DNA from: Syngnathus acus
Lineage: Eukaryota; Chordata; Actinopteri; Syngnathiformes; Syngnathidae
Length of the DNA: 64,000 nucleotides
Reading direction: 5' to 3'
Assembly: GCF_901709675.1 (NCBI RefSeq)
Contig: NC_051107.1
Coordinates: forward strand, 5,644,001-5,708,000
The position numbers were made by a program, and so were the translations under genes. The notes under the pieces are model-generated. The model made no database searches, was not told the DNA's origin, and saw only the letters and a list, made by a program, of their open reading frames with translations. This document shows, piece after piece, positions 50,371 to 63,389 of this stretch (its first letter is position 1; each line of letters begins with the position of its first letter).

Positions 50371-51934
50371 ATGTCATCGGAGCACAACATCGCCATCGTG
50401 ATGGAGGACAAAAGATACGAGGTGAACAAGAGGAAGCTGATTGAGAAGAGCGACTACTTCCGTGCTCTGTACAGCTCGGGAATGAGGGAGTCCACGGAGG
50501 ACTCCGTGCAGCTGCAGGGCCTCAGCGCCCCCGGCTTGGAGCTGGTCCTGGAGTTCATCAACACCTCCAAAGTAGAGATCGTCAACGAGACCCTGGAGGA
50601 CCTGATCGAGACGGCATCCTTCTTGCAGGTCACTTCCATCCTCAAGGTTCTGATGGCGGAGATCCGGCTGGACAACTGCGTGGAGCTCTACACCCTGTCA
50701 GAGGTTTACGGAACTCACGAGCTGCGCAGCGCCTGCCTCAAATTCATGAGCTGCTACTACCACCCCACGATGAGGCGACCCGAGTTCTGCAGCCTCCCCC
50801 CTGCTGTCAGGGAGCAGGCCAAGGAGATGCGCATGAGGGGTGCCGCCACCCTGGTGGTCATGGGGGACTTCAGCAGCCTGTGCCTGGACATGCCGGACCA
50901 GGAAGAGCCCTGCTCCATGCTGAGGTACGGCGAGGCCGAGCAGCGCTGGAAGCCGCTGGCCAACAACCTGCCGGCGGACATGATCAACGTGAGAGGTTAC
51001 GGCTCGGCCGTGCTGGACAACTACCTCTTCATCGCCGGGGGCTACCGAACCAGCAGCCAGGAGATCTCAGCCACGCACTGCTACAACCCCTGCAGGAACG
51101 AGTGGAACCAGGTGGCGTCACTCAACCAGAAGAGGTAACGTCAACATGGCCGGAGCGGCGGTTTGGCAGATCGCCATCAAGTTCTTTCAAGAGCCGTTAA
51201 GACCCTGACCCCTTTTTGCCGTCCTTCAGGTCCAACTTCAAGCTCCTGGCCGTGCAGGGGAAGTTGTACGCCGTGGGGGGACAAAGTCTGGGCACGGTGG
51301 AGTGCTACAGCCCGGAGAACGACTACTGGACCTGCGTGTCGTCCATGCCCGACCCGCTGGCCGAGTTCTCGGCCTGCGAGTGCCAGGGAATGATCTACGT
51401 CATGGGCGGGTACACGGCCAGAGGTGGGCGCAAAAGTCCAGTGTGCATCTGGCCATTTTCTGCTAACGTTTGTCTCTCGCCACAGTGCGCAACACCAACC
51501 TTCTACGCTACTGCCCCGTGGCCGACATGTGGACGGCGTTCCGCCCGTGCACGGTGCACGTGCGCAAGCAGCAGATGCTGTCGGTGGAGGACACTATCTA
51601 CCTGGTGGGCGGCTACACGCACAAACTGGAGCACACGCGGCGCTGGCCCAGCGAGATGGAGGACGTGCTGACCGTGCAGTCGTACAACGTCACCACCGGC
51701 GAGTGGCTGCAGCTCAAGGAGAACACGTCCAAGTCGGGCCTCAACCTGACGTGCACGCTGCACAACGACGGCATCTACATCATGAGCCGCGACGTGGGGC
51801 TGTCCACCAGCATGGAGCACCGCGTCTTCCTCAAGTACAACATATTCAACGACGCCTGGGAGGCCTTCAGGCGCTTGCGAGCGTTCGGACAGAACATGCT
51901 GCTTTGCTCGCTTTATCTCCCCAACGTGCTGTGA
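50371..51934 (+). CDS. klhl42: kelch-like protein 42
   Basis: Substrate adaptor for a Cullin-3 ubiquitin ligase; the human protein targets katanin p60 (KATNA1). Three exons in frame: 50371-51134, 51230-51423, 51486-51934; 468 aa (human 505). The N-terminal BTB domain (about 1-95) contains SKRKLIE-like VNKRKLIEKSDYFRALYSSG and lacks the acidic insert of the human protein, which explains the shorter length. A BACK-like helical region follows (about 100-170). Kelch repeats then begin near SMLRYGEAEQRWKPL and show NVRGYGSAVLDNYLFIAGGY, GKLYAVGGQ, GMIYVMGGY, DTIYLVGGY and NDGIYIMSRD. The C-terminus ends SLYLPNVL. The start is the first ATG after the promoter with a good context. Poly(A) signal AATAAA at 52290-52295. 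Divergent to elapor2. Confidence 0.96.
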
Positions 51935-53389
51935 TGGTAGAGACTGCAGTTACATCATTGAGGCCAAATTAAGCTAAATTGCACTTTATATTTCACACTC
52001 CAGACCTACAGGGGGGGGGCAGTTTATGAGCAGACAGATGTCAGTGGTCAAAAAACATCCAATAGTTAAGGTCAAAATGGTCATTGTTGGAATACAGGTT
52101 GCAGATGTTCACGACAAACCTTAAAAAAAAACAGCATTCCTATGATAACGATAGAAAGAGTTGAAATTCTGTGACATTCAATTGCATACGTGCCTTTTCC
52201 ATTACAAACTCCATCCTCTCACAAAAAGCACAAAATGACCATACTGCTGTTTTTGTTGTTTTTGGGCTGTTGCTAAAGTTTGTTCTTTGAATAAAGGTGC
52301 TTTTCATTCCTCAATCTGTGGAGTAAATTGAGGATTATAAATAAATATTATTAATATAAATTAAATATCTTATGAACCGAAGTTGTTAACCTGGACTGAA
52401 ATATGCAAGTTTAAGACGGATAGAAATGCGTGTAGTGTGGACAGGTGGCCAACAGAGGGCGACAGAAAACCCAGAAACCCAAGCTAAATAACGTTCACGA
52501 GCACTCAATAACATTTAAAAACCATTTTCCGTCAGTAAAATAATTTTTACAAGTATAAATTGGATTCCTGACAGTATATTCTTAGGCTAATGGAAACTGT
52601 CTTCTGAAAAATCCAAACTGAATTAAACAATACCAAGAAAAAGACATTAGGTGACAAATATGTGTAATGCCGGCATCTGGCCAACAGGGGGAGACACAAA
52701 CCAGCTAGCAATCCACCCTAATTTACCTCCATGAGGGCTCAACGACTTCTGTTTAATGTCTGATGCCATTATTAAAAATGCAGCTCAATGTCAGCACACG
52801 AGGTCGGAGAGCAGGAAATGCGTGTAGTTCAGACAAGAGGCCAACAGAGGGCGCCAACTAACACCTAGAAATCCAACCAAATCTAACCTTCACAAGGACT
52901 TAAGAATTCATGCACAAATTCCACACCAGACTGATGTCACGATTGAAAAATGCCTCTAAGGGTTAAACAGCTTTTCAATTGAGTGTTTAGTGGAGCGAAA
53001 GGGAACGATCGTTGCTGCACGATTGATTGGCTCAGGCTGCGTGGGGTCACACCTCCGCAGCGGGACCGCGGAGGCTCATCAGCGAGCATTCGCCAGGACG
53101 CCAGTTGCAAGTGAGCAAAACATTCGCTCTTCATCGGTGTCTGACGAGAGGAAGAGGAGGGGGGAGGAGTGTCGAGGGAGGAGAGAAAGCAAGCGGGCGA
53201 GGGAGGAGAATCCGCTCGGAAGGAGACAGACGGGAAATCACGCAGGAGGATGCTCGACCACATCAGACCATCATCCAGGAGGAACACAACAAATCAGCAC
53301 TGTTCTCCTTGAAGCTACATTCCTACGTCTCTGGTGTCTTTTGTTCCGAGGGGGGGGGGGGGCGGAGCGGGATTCCAGTTTTGAAGACC
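51935..53389. other. klhl42 3' UTR and nrip2 5' region
   Basis: klhl42 3' UTR to about 52315, then an AT-rich spacer holding a three-copy diverged tandem repeat (52424-52955), then a purine-rich nrip2 5' UTR (about 53000-53389) with a G run at 53350-53362. No additional gene. Confidence 0.55.
52424..52955 (+). repeat. three diverged tandem copies, each with a CTCF-like core
   Basis: Copies begin at about 52424, 52660 and 52815. The two outer copies share GAAATGCGTGTAGT, then GGCCAACAGAGGGCG, then AGAAA and CAACC-type stretches. The middle copy is more diverged but keeps GGCCAACAGGGGGAGACA. The CTCF-like cores lie at 52449-52461, 52681-52693 and 52841-52855, all on the plus strand. A later shared segment (ATTAAAAATGC / ATTGAAAAATGC) supports common origin of the second and third copies. 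Confidence 0.6.
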
Positions 53390-56300
53390 ATGAGTGAGGC
53401 CAAAAAAGGTGAGCTGGCCATCCGAGATAAAGCCATCCTGCACCAGCAGCGCCGTCTCAAGCAGGCCACGCAGTTCACGCACAAGGACTCGGCTGACCTG
53501 CTGCCCCTGGACGGTCTCAAGAGACTGGGAACGTCTAAAGACCTGGTAAGTGCGCACACCCCGGAGGACATCAAGAATGAACTCACTGGTGCCTCCACAT
53601 GATTTTTATGGGCGAGCATAGAAAATGTCAGTCATTATTTGTAATGTCACTATTACGAGCAGGGACCTTTCAAAGGACGCCTAACAATAACTCACGCTGG
53701 CAATTAAGTGAGTGAGTATGGCCAGCAGCTGATCGCTGGCCAGCTTGACAGCATGATGGAAGATTTCGAGACAGCTCTTGACAGGCAGTTGAAGCTCATT
53801 GTGGCCACAAGAAAGCAGGGTGGCAAACTCCAATTTTGGAAGCCAAGCACTGACTGTACAAATAACTTCAGAAGCTAATGCAGGAAGTAACCCAGGAAGC
53901 GAACACTGAAAGTTAGCGCAGCCGCTCCATCTATTTTGGCAATATATTCTAAGCGCTAGCAAAATTGTAGGAGTTATTTTTGTCCTGCGTTGAACCCAGG
54001 AAAGAAAAGAAATAATAAGTCACAGGGAAAGGAAATTTGAAATAGCACGAAGCAAGCTTTGAATGGTTAAAACTTGATTAGTTTTGAGGAGCTTAACACG
54101 CTAGTCATTTATTAGCTGCCGGCGCTCCAACCGCTACGTCAGGGTCTTATGTTAAAACCAATTATCTGGAATGACGCTTGTGTCTGCGCAGATAGGCAAA
54201 TTTAAAAAAAGGAAAAAGCAATCTGTCAAGCATGGCGTTGACGATTTGAGCCGGCGGGAATGGAAATTGTCAGATGAGAGCCTGGGTCGCCGTTTAGCCG
54301 CTGAATACACTTGAGAAAGTCATTAAATGACAAGAATGACATCCTAAGGATATCTGCGAGCCTGCATACATGACAGCTATTTATTTCATCTTTTTAACAT
54401 TTTCTCTCTGGATGAAAAGTAGCAAATTAGCACGGCAAGTCGAGTATAGAAAGATACGGATCGAGACAGAGAGCCGACTGTCATTAGCGTTGGAGTCACT
54501 AGCTTGTTGTCGACAAGCTAGCAGTCGGCTCGCTAGTAGTTTGATTCTGATAAATGTCTTTGAAAAAAAATGTGATTTCAAAATAAGGTTGGAAAATGGG
54601 AAGCATTGTTAACACTTATAAATAATGAAAGAGATTGCTATCATAATTGGCAGTTAAATGCCATCCTACACGAGAATCCACCGCCGGCCTTTCCGCTCTG
54701 ATGTGTAATTCAGCAGTGTTGGTTACGCAACGTTTGTTTTTTGTTCTCTTTTGCCCGAGGGTTAGTGGGTGCCGAGTGGCGAGCATCAGCGAACATGTTA
54801 GAAAGAAAGAAAAAAAAAAAATGGCCGCCCTTTAAAGCAAGAGAAACGTCGTCTCTTGGTGCTTGGTGGTCTCGTGCTACCCGGGGGGGGGGGGGTTATT
54901 ATGCAACCATGTGTGCATTAAATGTAAAGACAAAGCGCAGATGTGTGGGAATTGAATCTGAGTCCAGTGACACAAAACACCTGAGCTCCACATACACCGC
55001 CATCTTGTGCATAAAACATCAAAATGGAAGGGAACGCTGAGTCCAGAAGATGTGCCACATGGAGGCAGATGGACCAGAGTTGACTTAATCCTGCAGCAGC
55101 TGTTTTATATTCATCTCCAAATATGAGGTTTCTTTTTCCCAGCAGGCAGCAGCAGAGCAGCACTTCAAAGTCAAGCACACTCACAAGAAACATTATGGCA
55201 GTAAAATAGAGACAGCTTAAATGTACCCTGGCTGCATTCTTATTATTATTCACCACAGGACAATTAGCAGTGTTACGCATGCGTGCTAATGTGAGTGTTT
55301 TTGTGTGTTCCGCTGGAAGTTGGGCAGCTAAAAATAGTCGACTCAAAACAACCCCAACAACAGCAGCGAAGTGCAAATAGATACTGTTTAGCTACAAGCT
55401 AACATTTACATATGCTGAGCACAGCATAATAAATGACTAAATAACAGCTTGACACTTATCAAAAGCAAATCGCTAACTTAACAGTTGAGTAATTGCTCAC
55501 CGGTTAGCAGCCATTCATTCAATAAAAGATAAAAAGTAGGTAGCCACTAGTCATATCTTATTTTGAGGTGTTTCCTCCGCGCAGGGAAGCAGACAGTTAG
55601 GATAAATTCAATCTATGAGCGCAATTCAATTTAGATTGTTGTCTGTTTGTGCTCCGGGCGGCTGCAACCCTGCCGCAAATAACGTTAGGATGCAAGCGGC
55701 CAGCAGGCGGATTGGAGAGTCGCCACTTTATTAGGCACAATACACATCAGTGGAAAATTTGCAGGATTCATTTAATAGGCGGCCTTTCACCCAGAGTGCT
55801 ATTAGGTGTTCTTGGGATGCTTGAAAGGAGTTATGCTAATATAAGTTAGCATGCATTTATTATTCTGTCTGGCAATTAGCAGGTGTCTTGTCTGCCGTAT
55901 TTGCCAGATGCTTTCTGGCTTGTTCAGGCTAGTCAGCTAGCAATTAGCGTTAGGGGCCAATTGGAATTGACTGATAAATCCCAAGACTGTGAGACTATGA
56001 GGAGATTCTGAGAGTGGCCCCAAATATGGAGTGCAGGGAGCCATTTTGGTGTTCAGCCAAGCAGACAATGTACTCGCTTCCTCATCTTACCGTTCCGCGG
56101 CTGCCAAACGCGCCTCCCCGGTGGAGCTGAGCATCTTCCCAGATGGACACTGAAAGGCAATTTGAGACAAGGCCAGACGTGAGAGGACTGGATTACATCC
56201 ATGACACTCGCTTATTTCCATAGCAACCCCACAGCATCGTGCAGCGCCGCCTCCTAGAGGGCAACATCACGCGGCTGCGGGGCGAGGCCCGAGACCCCGC

Positions 56301-57784
56301 CGCCCACGTCCGCTCGCCGCTGGCCGACGACGGCAAGGACGGGCAGGCGGACGGTGAGGACGAAAGCGCCGACGACTCCTCGGCCGAGAGCGACAAGAGT
56401 CTGCGATCGGACGATGACGGCGGCGACGCGGCGGCGGCCTCCGAAACGACACGTCTCGCCGCTCTGCGCGTTCACGGCAAGGTATCCGAAATTACCATTG
56501 AAACTGTTTAATTTTGGTAAATAATTACAGTTAAACTAAGTGAAATATTTGTGCAACCTTTTCAGCACTTTGCTCACGCGCAGCTAAGTGCTCTAGCTCG
56601 TGTGGTTTACTTATCCAACATCTATTTTTAAACTTCACTGCAAGAAGAGAGATTTTAGCACCGAGACAAAAGACAGAAAAAAAAGACCGAGCCTTTTGCG
56701 GTGTTGCTGATAAGATGCTCTGCCTCCGTGGATAAAAGGCAGGCTCAGCGTGAGCACTTGAAAACAATGGTGGAAAAAAAATGCTCTGCTTTTTTTTTCC
56801 GTTAATCACCCGAGGGACTGAAGTGCAGCGGCTATATTGATTTAACAGGCATTCTGAAAAAGAACACCTTCAAACCAAAATGGACGGATTTGTTTTTTCA
56901 CTTGGGGGTTTGAGTTGCCCGTGGGAGCCTTACAATTTGCAATTTTTCAACAGTTGTGTGGAAATTCAGTTTAAGCTCCAGAATGGCTGACTTAATATTT
57001 GCTGACGCAGCATTGAAGAGTCCACATGAGCATCCTGTCCATGTTCCATTAAGTCCATTCGTAAACGATGATTAACCACCAATTGCGACGACAACAAGTC
57101 AGCACAAATCAGGCATCCATTTTGTGTTTTGACAACAACAGACTCCATTTTGTGTCCTCAGTGCTGCGAGCGTCGAGTGACACTTTGGTTAAACACCAAC
57201 AGCGTAGACAACCACATCTCGGCGTCCTGCTGCCAACGGCTTGGGTAAGAACGTCCTCACTAAGTCAATACATTCAATTACATTTTTTTGCGTGTATCAT
57301 ACATCATTTCGAAAAACAAAATGTGAGGTTGAACTCTTACTTGTTGCTGCTGATCCAATTTGAAGTTGCTGATGTTGTGGTGTTCCATCAGGCTCTCGGG
57401 GACCGGTTGGGTCCAAAGCGGCTCGGTGAACGACCTCAAGCTTCAGCTGGGCTCAAAAACCATCCAGTGCTCTGCTTTGGTCCAAGGTACAACCGAGAAA
57501 AGCATTTAAAAAGCTTGGCTTTTGCTGAAGAGCTTGAAAATTTCTTTTTACCTCTCAGAGGACGAGACGTGCGAGCTGAGCCTCGGCCTGCGCACTCTGC
57601 TCAAACTCAAAGTAAGCAAGATCAACAAATACAACTCAAGAGAAAAAGATGAGTGAATATGAGCAATACTTGCTTTCTGCAGTGCTGCCTGGACCTGAAC
57701 CGCCAGGTTTTGAAGCTAGGGGGCGACGCTGAGGAGCTTCCCTTCCTGAGTGACGAAAAACCCGATAGCGCGAAAAAGGTGTGA
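53390..57784 (+). CDS. nrip2: nuclear receptor-interacting protein 2-like
   Basis: NRIP2 and NRIP3 are nuclear-receptor or Wnt-pathway regulators built around a retropepsin-like fold; NRIP2 represses receptor-driven transcription. Six exons in frame: 53390-53545, 56224-56481, 57162-57244, 57392-57486, 57559-57611, 57683-57784; 248 aa. The N-terminus has the family block QQRRLKQATQFTHKDSADLL and LKRLGTSKDLQPHSIVQRRL. A long acidic insert (SADDSSAESDKSLRSDDDGGD) precedes the protease-like core CCERRVTLWLNTNSVDNHIS, followed by DLKLQLGSKTIQCSALVQ, LSLGLRTLLKLKCCLDLNRQVLKL and ELPFL. The expected D-T/S-G triad reads N-T-N, so proteolysis is unlikely. NRIP2 rather than NRIP3 is chosen because itfg2 is the convergent neighbour, as in human. 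The upstream frame stays open to 53027, but conservation begins at this ATG. Intron 1 is 2.7 kb. Poly(A) signal AATAAA at 58421-58426. Confidence 0.88.
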
Positions 57785-60703
57785 GCGCCCCCCCACTGCC
57801 GCATCGCAACGGTTTGGGACCGCCTGGGCCGCAAGCGGTTCACGCCGCCAGAGCCCGGATGAGCGTTAGCCGCGCAAGAAATTAGCCTGAGCCCATGTGT
57901 GTTAATTGGCACTTTTCTATCAATTAATTTGAGATTATTGAGAGAATGGGAGGTTTTTTGTGACTGGAATTCAATGAATCAATTTCGTTGGCCTTGCCTA
58001 AATGTTAGCCTAGCTTAGTGTAAGAACGAAAATCGGACTCCCAATGAGTAAAAATTCTAAATCGAAGGCCAACTAACTAGCAGTAGGCTATGCTAGGCTA
58101 ATTAGCGTATGAACTCACACAGGAAGCAACTGCGCTCACCAAGTGTTTAGACATCCCTCTACCTCCTCGACAAACAACGACAGAAGAATTTAAACTGACC
58201 TTTGAAACCAGCCGCACACTCTGCGACCTCATCCTTCCGTATTTAAACCAAAAGAATTCAGGCTGATATTTTTCAAGACATACACTTCAACCAAAAATTC
58301 CCAACTGAACATTGTACGAATTATCGTTCATTTCAACAATTCATTGATTTTAGTTCACATGCAATTTCTCCAGAAATTGTTTTGTCGCTCGGTGTGCGGC
58401 TGGCTTCAGCAAATCCTCCAAATAAAATTAGCTCGTCACACGTTTATATCCGAGTCACACTGAGATGGGAAAACATTCCATGTGCATGACGTTGTGGCGT
58501 TCCGCCTGCATGTTCGTGTACTTGTCTGATTGAGTGAACCACGGGAGTGTGTGTGTGTGTGTGTCTGTGAATGTGTGCATGTGTGTTTTTCTGGCTCACA
58601 CAAAAAAAAAAGAAAAGCCGAGCGGGTACAAGCTGCCAAACAAGCTGCCTTCCCACGCCGCCTTTGTCACATCTTTAAAAGCTTTGCATCTTTTTGGAAT
58701 CATTCTGTGCATTTTAGCGCCTTTGAGACCTCCACGTTTGCCTCTGATCTTTTCTTAAAGGTAGCTAACTTTGGAAGTAGAGCATTTACTATTTAGTAAA
58801 AAAAAACAAATGCATTGAAGGATTCTGTGAACCACAGATGTTACACATTTACATATGCTAAACAAAAAATCAGCTCAAACTTAAATTTAATTTAAAAAAA
58901 ATTAAATTTGTTGGTAAATCGATTTGTCTGTCATTCAATTAAAAAAAAAATCTTACGCAATATAAATTCACCAAAACATAGTTAGTTACCAGATAAGCTA
59001 AGAGCTAGCCTAGCTTCTTCATTTTTTTCTATTTAATTTTGTGGCACGACACTGCCTCTCAAAGGTCAGCCCGGGTACTACGCCACACTTATACGAAACG
59101 ATGCCCTAAAATGCGTCGATGTGAATTATTGCACATCTGTGGTTGGCAGATTCTCAATGCAGCCGCTTGGTTTTTTTTGTTTTGGATTTTGCCCTCCGTC
59201 ACCCAGTGCCGTTATGTCACGACAGGTTTATTTTTGGCGTTTCTCCTTGCTCTTCTTCTGTACAAGCGTATTTTCTCTGGCTGACAAATAAAAAGATACG
59301 TATTCTGGCTAGCTCTGTGCATCTTTCCCTCTATTTTTAAAGGGCACACGTGTTGAATATATGTCTGTCTTATCTGCGCCCGAGCAGATGGCTCGCGGCT
59401 TGCCAAAGGTTACCTCGCTCATTCCCATTATCGGCAAAAAAAGCTCCAAATACGCGACTAAATAAGGGCTTGCGACCGAGGGAGGAAAACAAATTGCGCT
59501 TTCCTCATTTAGCAACACGAGAGCCTCTTAAATACTTGAGATGGTTTGCACAAACGAGACCTCTTGACATAGCTTCATTTCGGCCACATCAGTCAACGTT
59601 TTGAAAGCTTGCCCAGACTAACCTCGCCGTGAGTGATTGGCAACGTTGAGCGAGCCGTGTGAGTCATTGCGTGTAGGCGGAAGTTTGATGTGGAAATTCT
59701 TAGAACTCCATTTCGAAAGGAATTTTTGAGACTTCAATATGGAATTTGTGTACTGGCCCTGATGAGGAGGAAAAAAGTGGCCAAAATGAGCCAGCATTGG
59801 GCTTGGTGTCCTTAATCCTTTCTCTAGTTCGGTCTCTCCACTTTTAAATTGGCCCTGTCAGGCGCTTTATTTTTTTTTCACGCCGGCGATAAGCCGAGCA
59901 CAACATGAAGGCGACAACGGAAGTATGAGAAGGCGCGCGAGAGAAAATCCCCGCGCTTCAATTTGCCGCCGCCTCTTTGCTTGCTCCCACTCGCCTCGCC
60001 GCATCCTGTCAGCGAGCGGTAACAAAAAAAAAAAAGCTTTTCTTCCCTCAAGTTCAACTAAGAGCAGCAGAATGTAATTTTTCTTGCTGTCGGCGTCCCA
60101 ATATTTTTGCAGCTGGCATCGCTCAGCTCGGGTCTCCGCAGGGAAGGCGAACATTGATGTGCTGGGCTTATGTAACTCTCCGGCGAGAGCAAGGGAGAGA
60201 CCTGCGAGTCGGCCAGACAATGAGAAGATCCGTCTGGATATTTCCATCCACCCATGGATTCACAAATCCTAGCGTGCCAAATTCAAAATGATTCCCTTGA
60301 AATCCAAACACACGCACTGGGGCTTCATTTCAAATAAATTAAAATTGTGCCTTTAATACGCTTATACGGATTGCGTCAAACGACGGGCTTGTTTTTGTAG
60401 GCCGCTGGGATCTTGATAGGGGCTGCGCTCGGTGGTGTCATGTTAAGTTCCCGAGGCTGGCGGCGCCGCTGCTCGTCAGCATCCATCGCGTCAAGCTTAC
60501 GTAACGAAACAAGCGAGGACAATTGGCTTGGCGTGTCAAAAGGGCACGCGGGCGGCCACGAGGAGCCCGTCCATGACAAGGGGGGGCGGGGGGAAGAAGA
60601 CTGACAGGAGGCGGTGCGGAGTGACTGAAGCGCTTCCACCGGCCTGTCACGTTTGATTGGCGGCTCCCTTTTGAAGTGGAGGAGGCGCGTCGCCAAGCGT
60701 TTC
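57785..60703. other. nrip2 / itfg2 convergent interval
   Basis: nrip2 3' UTR to about 58445, then about 2.2 kb with a (GT)n tract at 58546-58563 and poly-A tracts at 58600-58613 and 58800-58806. TTTATT at 59866-59871 (AATAAA on minus) is one possible itfg2 poly(A) signal. Open frames here have no family signature. Confidence 0.5.
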
Positions 60704-63389
60704 TTAGCGCGGACAAAGCCGAGACAAAGAAGAAGACGGGGACGCGTCTTCGTAGAGAACGTCTGACAGCAGCGATCTGACAGCCGCCGGGTCCTCGCCA
60801 CCTGTGGAGAGGAGGTGCCACACAAGCAAAGACCTCTTAGGGTCCCACATTGCGGCGCTGTCCTTTTTTTTTTTTTACTCAAAAGGTTTATCTTGGTTTT
60901 AGTTTTTGAGACCGCAAAAAGCTGGCATTCAAACAGGGGTGTGTAGACTTTTTATATCCACTCTATTTTAATTGTGTCTGCGTTCATGCAACCTGAACGG
61001 GATTTTTCACTTTTTCTGTCACTAACAAGCAGCTTTCCTCCTCCTCATTAGGGCGCGTCGTGTCACCGCCCGACCACATCCGACGCGTACCCTCAGCCAC
61101 CGCGTGAGTTTTTTTTATTTTGTTTTTTTGGAACTGCGTACTCACTGAGTCCCAGCGCCGCCAGGTGTTGTGTAAACTGCGGCCGCTCGTCCAGCACCCG
61201 CATCAGGTTGGTGGACTCCATGCGCTCCAGCTGCACCTTCCAGTAGACGTAGATCTTGTGGTTGAAGCTGACGTACACCAAACACGGGCTGTTCTTGCCC
61301 TCCTTGCACGTGTACTGGCCTGCACGCGCAAAACGGGAAATTATAAATGAGTAGCTCTTCTTATGGAATAAAAATGAAATGAATATTGATCATTTTCCAT
61401 TGACTTCATTTTGACAAAAAACGAATTGGCTTGAGCATGTGAGGCTCTCTGCTACCACCTGCTGACCAAACAAAATAATGACAACAACATTGTTGAAACG
61501 GAATCATTTTATGGATAACTTTCTTTTTGGTAACAGTTTGGCGATTCCTCACCGGCGCAGAAAGCGTTGACGTTCTCGTCAAACTGGAAGCGCACCACGG
61601 CGCGGTTGTGGTCGATGATGTACGTCTGTCCGTCCCAGGCGCACGCCACCACTTCCTCGCGCCCGTCTCGCTGAAACAAGAACAACCCGAAATTTGCTGA
61701 CTACCCTTTCACTTTGCGAGACATTCGTAAAAATAGTCCCCAAAAAAAATAAAAAGGTGACCGTGACGTCAAGCTTCTGCAGGGCGAAGAGCTGATGGTC
61801 CACCTGCACCGACCACAAGAGCTGCTCGGAGCTGTCCATCAACTTCAGCGTCCCTGCGGCACATTTAACATTTGCACTTTTTTTCAAGTGTAAAACGTTT
61901 TGTTCAACTGCATCCAAATGAGGACACTTTGGCCTTGGCGGAGGTCATGGCTCTCCTGGGTGTCATTCTATTTGAATGCCGGCGTCTAATTTTAACGCTG
62001 GAAGCCTTGGGGGAGGTGGCATAATCCCACCCGTCATGAATGATTGATGGGCTTACCATCCAGAGTGCAGAGAGCAAAGAGGCCGCATCTGGAAGACTCC
62101 TCTTTCGAGCCTGTCAATCACATCAACATCATCTATTGATTCCCAAGCAATTTCAATCAATCATGAATCAATGATCACCTTTGCTGATGCTCCCAATGAG
62201 ATGCGTTGACACATTTTTGTTGTGGATCCGCCCGGTGGTCAGATGGAGGATGATATCTTGTGACGGCCCCTCACTTGAAAACCAGCAGAGTCACCATCAA
62301 ATTGATCCCAGTACCTGACATTTTGGAGCAGTTTTCCTACCTGCTGGACCCAAAGGCCTCGCCCTCGTCGTAGTGCCGGTCTCCGGGGGTCGGCGAGTCC
62401 TGCTGAGTCCAGGAGCAGAGCAGGATGGCGTAGCTGCAGCCGGGCTGGGACACCATGAGCTCCGGCAGGCCCTCGGGACCCGGGTTCACCGCAAGGCTGT
62501 CGACCTGAAACCACATCAAAAATGAGTGAGAGGGCTTGATGGCAAATATTCTTCAAAACAAAGGTGCAACCTGTCCTTCCAGCAGCCATTTCTTGAGTAG
62601 AACCAGCTGACCCGATCCCGAGTCGGAAGCGTCTGACGGTTCTTCCCATCGGAACGCTCGCACCACTCGGTCGGTGTAGCCCACCACCAGCTCGCTGCGG
62701 CCGTCGCCGTCTGGCCAATTCATTGACGTGTGTGACTCCAATGACATCGCTCGATCATTTCAAGGCTCGGCGAGTACCGATATCGCTGATGAGGATGACT
62801 TTGGTGTTGGCGGGGATGTGCTGCGTGAAGAGAGGCCTCTGCTCGTCCGCGGCGAAACCTTCGTGCAGACTCCCTGAGTCGCCCTTGGCGGCGGTCAGGT
62901 CGAAGAGGTGGAACCAGCCCTCCGCCCCCACGGCCACCACAAAGTTCTGACCCAAGATCTTTCATGAGCACTGGTTCACAACAGCGCCCGAGAACACGCT
63001 CCGGTCCGGGACGTACCTTCCCCTTGTTGCACACGTCTCCCACGCCGACGCACGTCAGCTGACAGACAAGAGAAATTGAATTATTACCATCCAAAATAGA
63101 TCAAGGTGACTTTGCCCACCATGCCCACGCAGCTCCTGGTGATCCAGGCTTTGCTGTCGTCGTTCTTGTACACGTGCAACTTGCCGCTGGTGTCGCCCAC
63201 CACAAGCTCGTTCAGCTACACGCACAGTTGGTTTGAGGAAAAAAAGTAAAGGTCAAATCTTATATAACTTTCATTCAAGCACGTTATGCTCACCGTGTCG
63301 TTGTCGGCATCTCCCAGGCAGATGGCGTGAGGAAAGAGCGTACCCGAAAAGTCCAAACTAACACGTTGGACGTAATTCAACGACCTCAT
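60704..63389 (-). CDS. itfg2: integrin alpha FG-GAP repeat containing protein 2 (KICSTOR subunit)
   Basis: Subunit of KICSTOR (KPTN, ITFG2, C12orf66, SZT2), which anchors GATOR1 on lysosomes so that mTORC1 is switched off when amino acids or glucose are scarce. Twelve exons in frame: 63389-63294, 63215-63120, 63058-63017, 62946-62778, 62710-62571, 62504-62341, 62273-62179, 62110-62057, 61853-61762, 61670-61553, 61319-61146, 60801-60704; 445 aa (human 447). Beta-propeller with FG-GAP-like blades: [65 protein letters not shown] and [19 protein letters not shown], with Asp/Gly-rich calcium-loop-like turns. The start [16 protein letters not shown] is the conserved N-terminus. The last exon is species-variable. 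Convergent with nrip2. Confidence 0.96.

Noticed and set aside
52424-52955. Tandem repeats as a CRISPR-like array
   Set aside because: Only three diverged copies, no regular spacers, in a vertebrate genome.
53027-53389. In-frame extension of nrip2 by about 120 residues upstream of 53390
   Set aside because: The frame is open, but the translation is low-complexity Arg/Gly/Ser-rich 5' UTR sequence. Family similarity starts just after the ATG at 53390.
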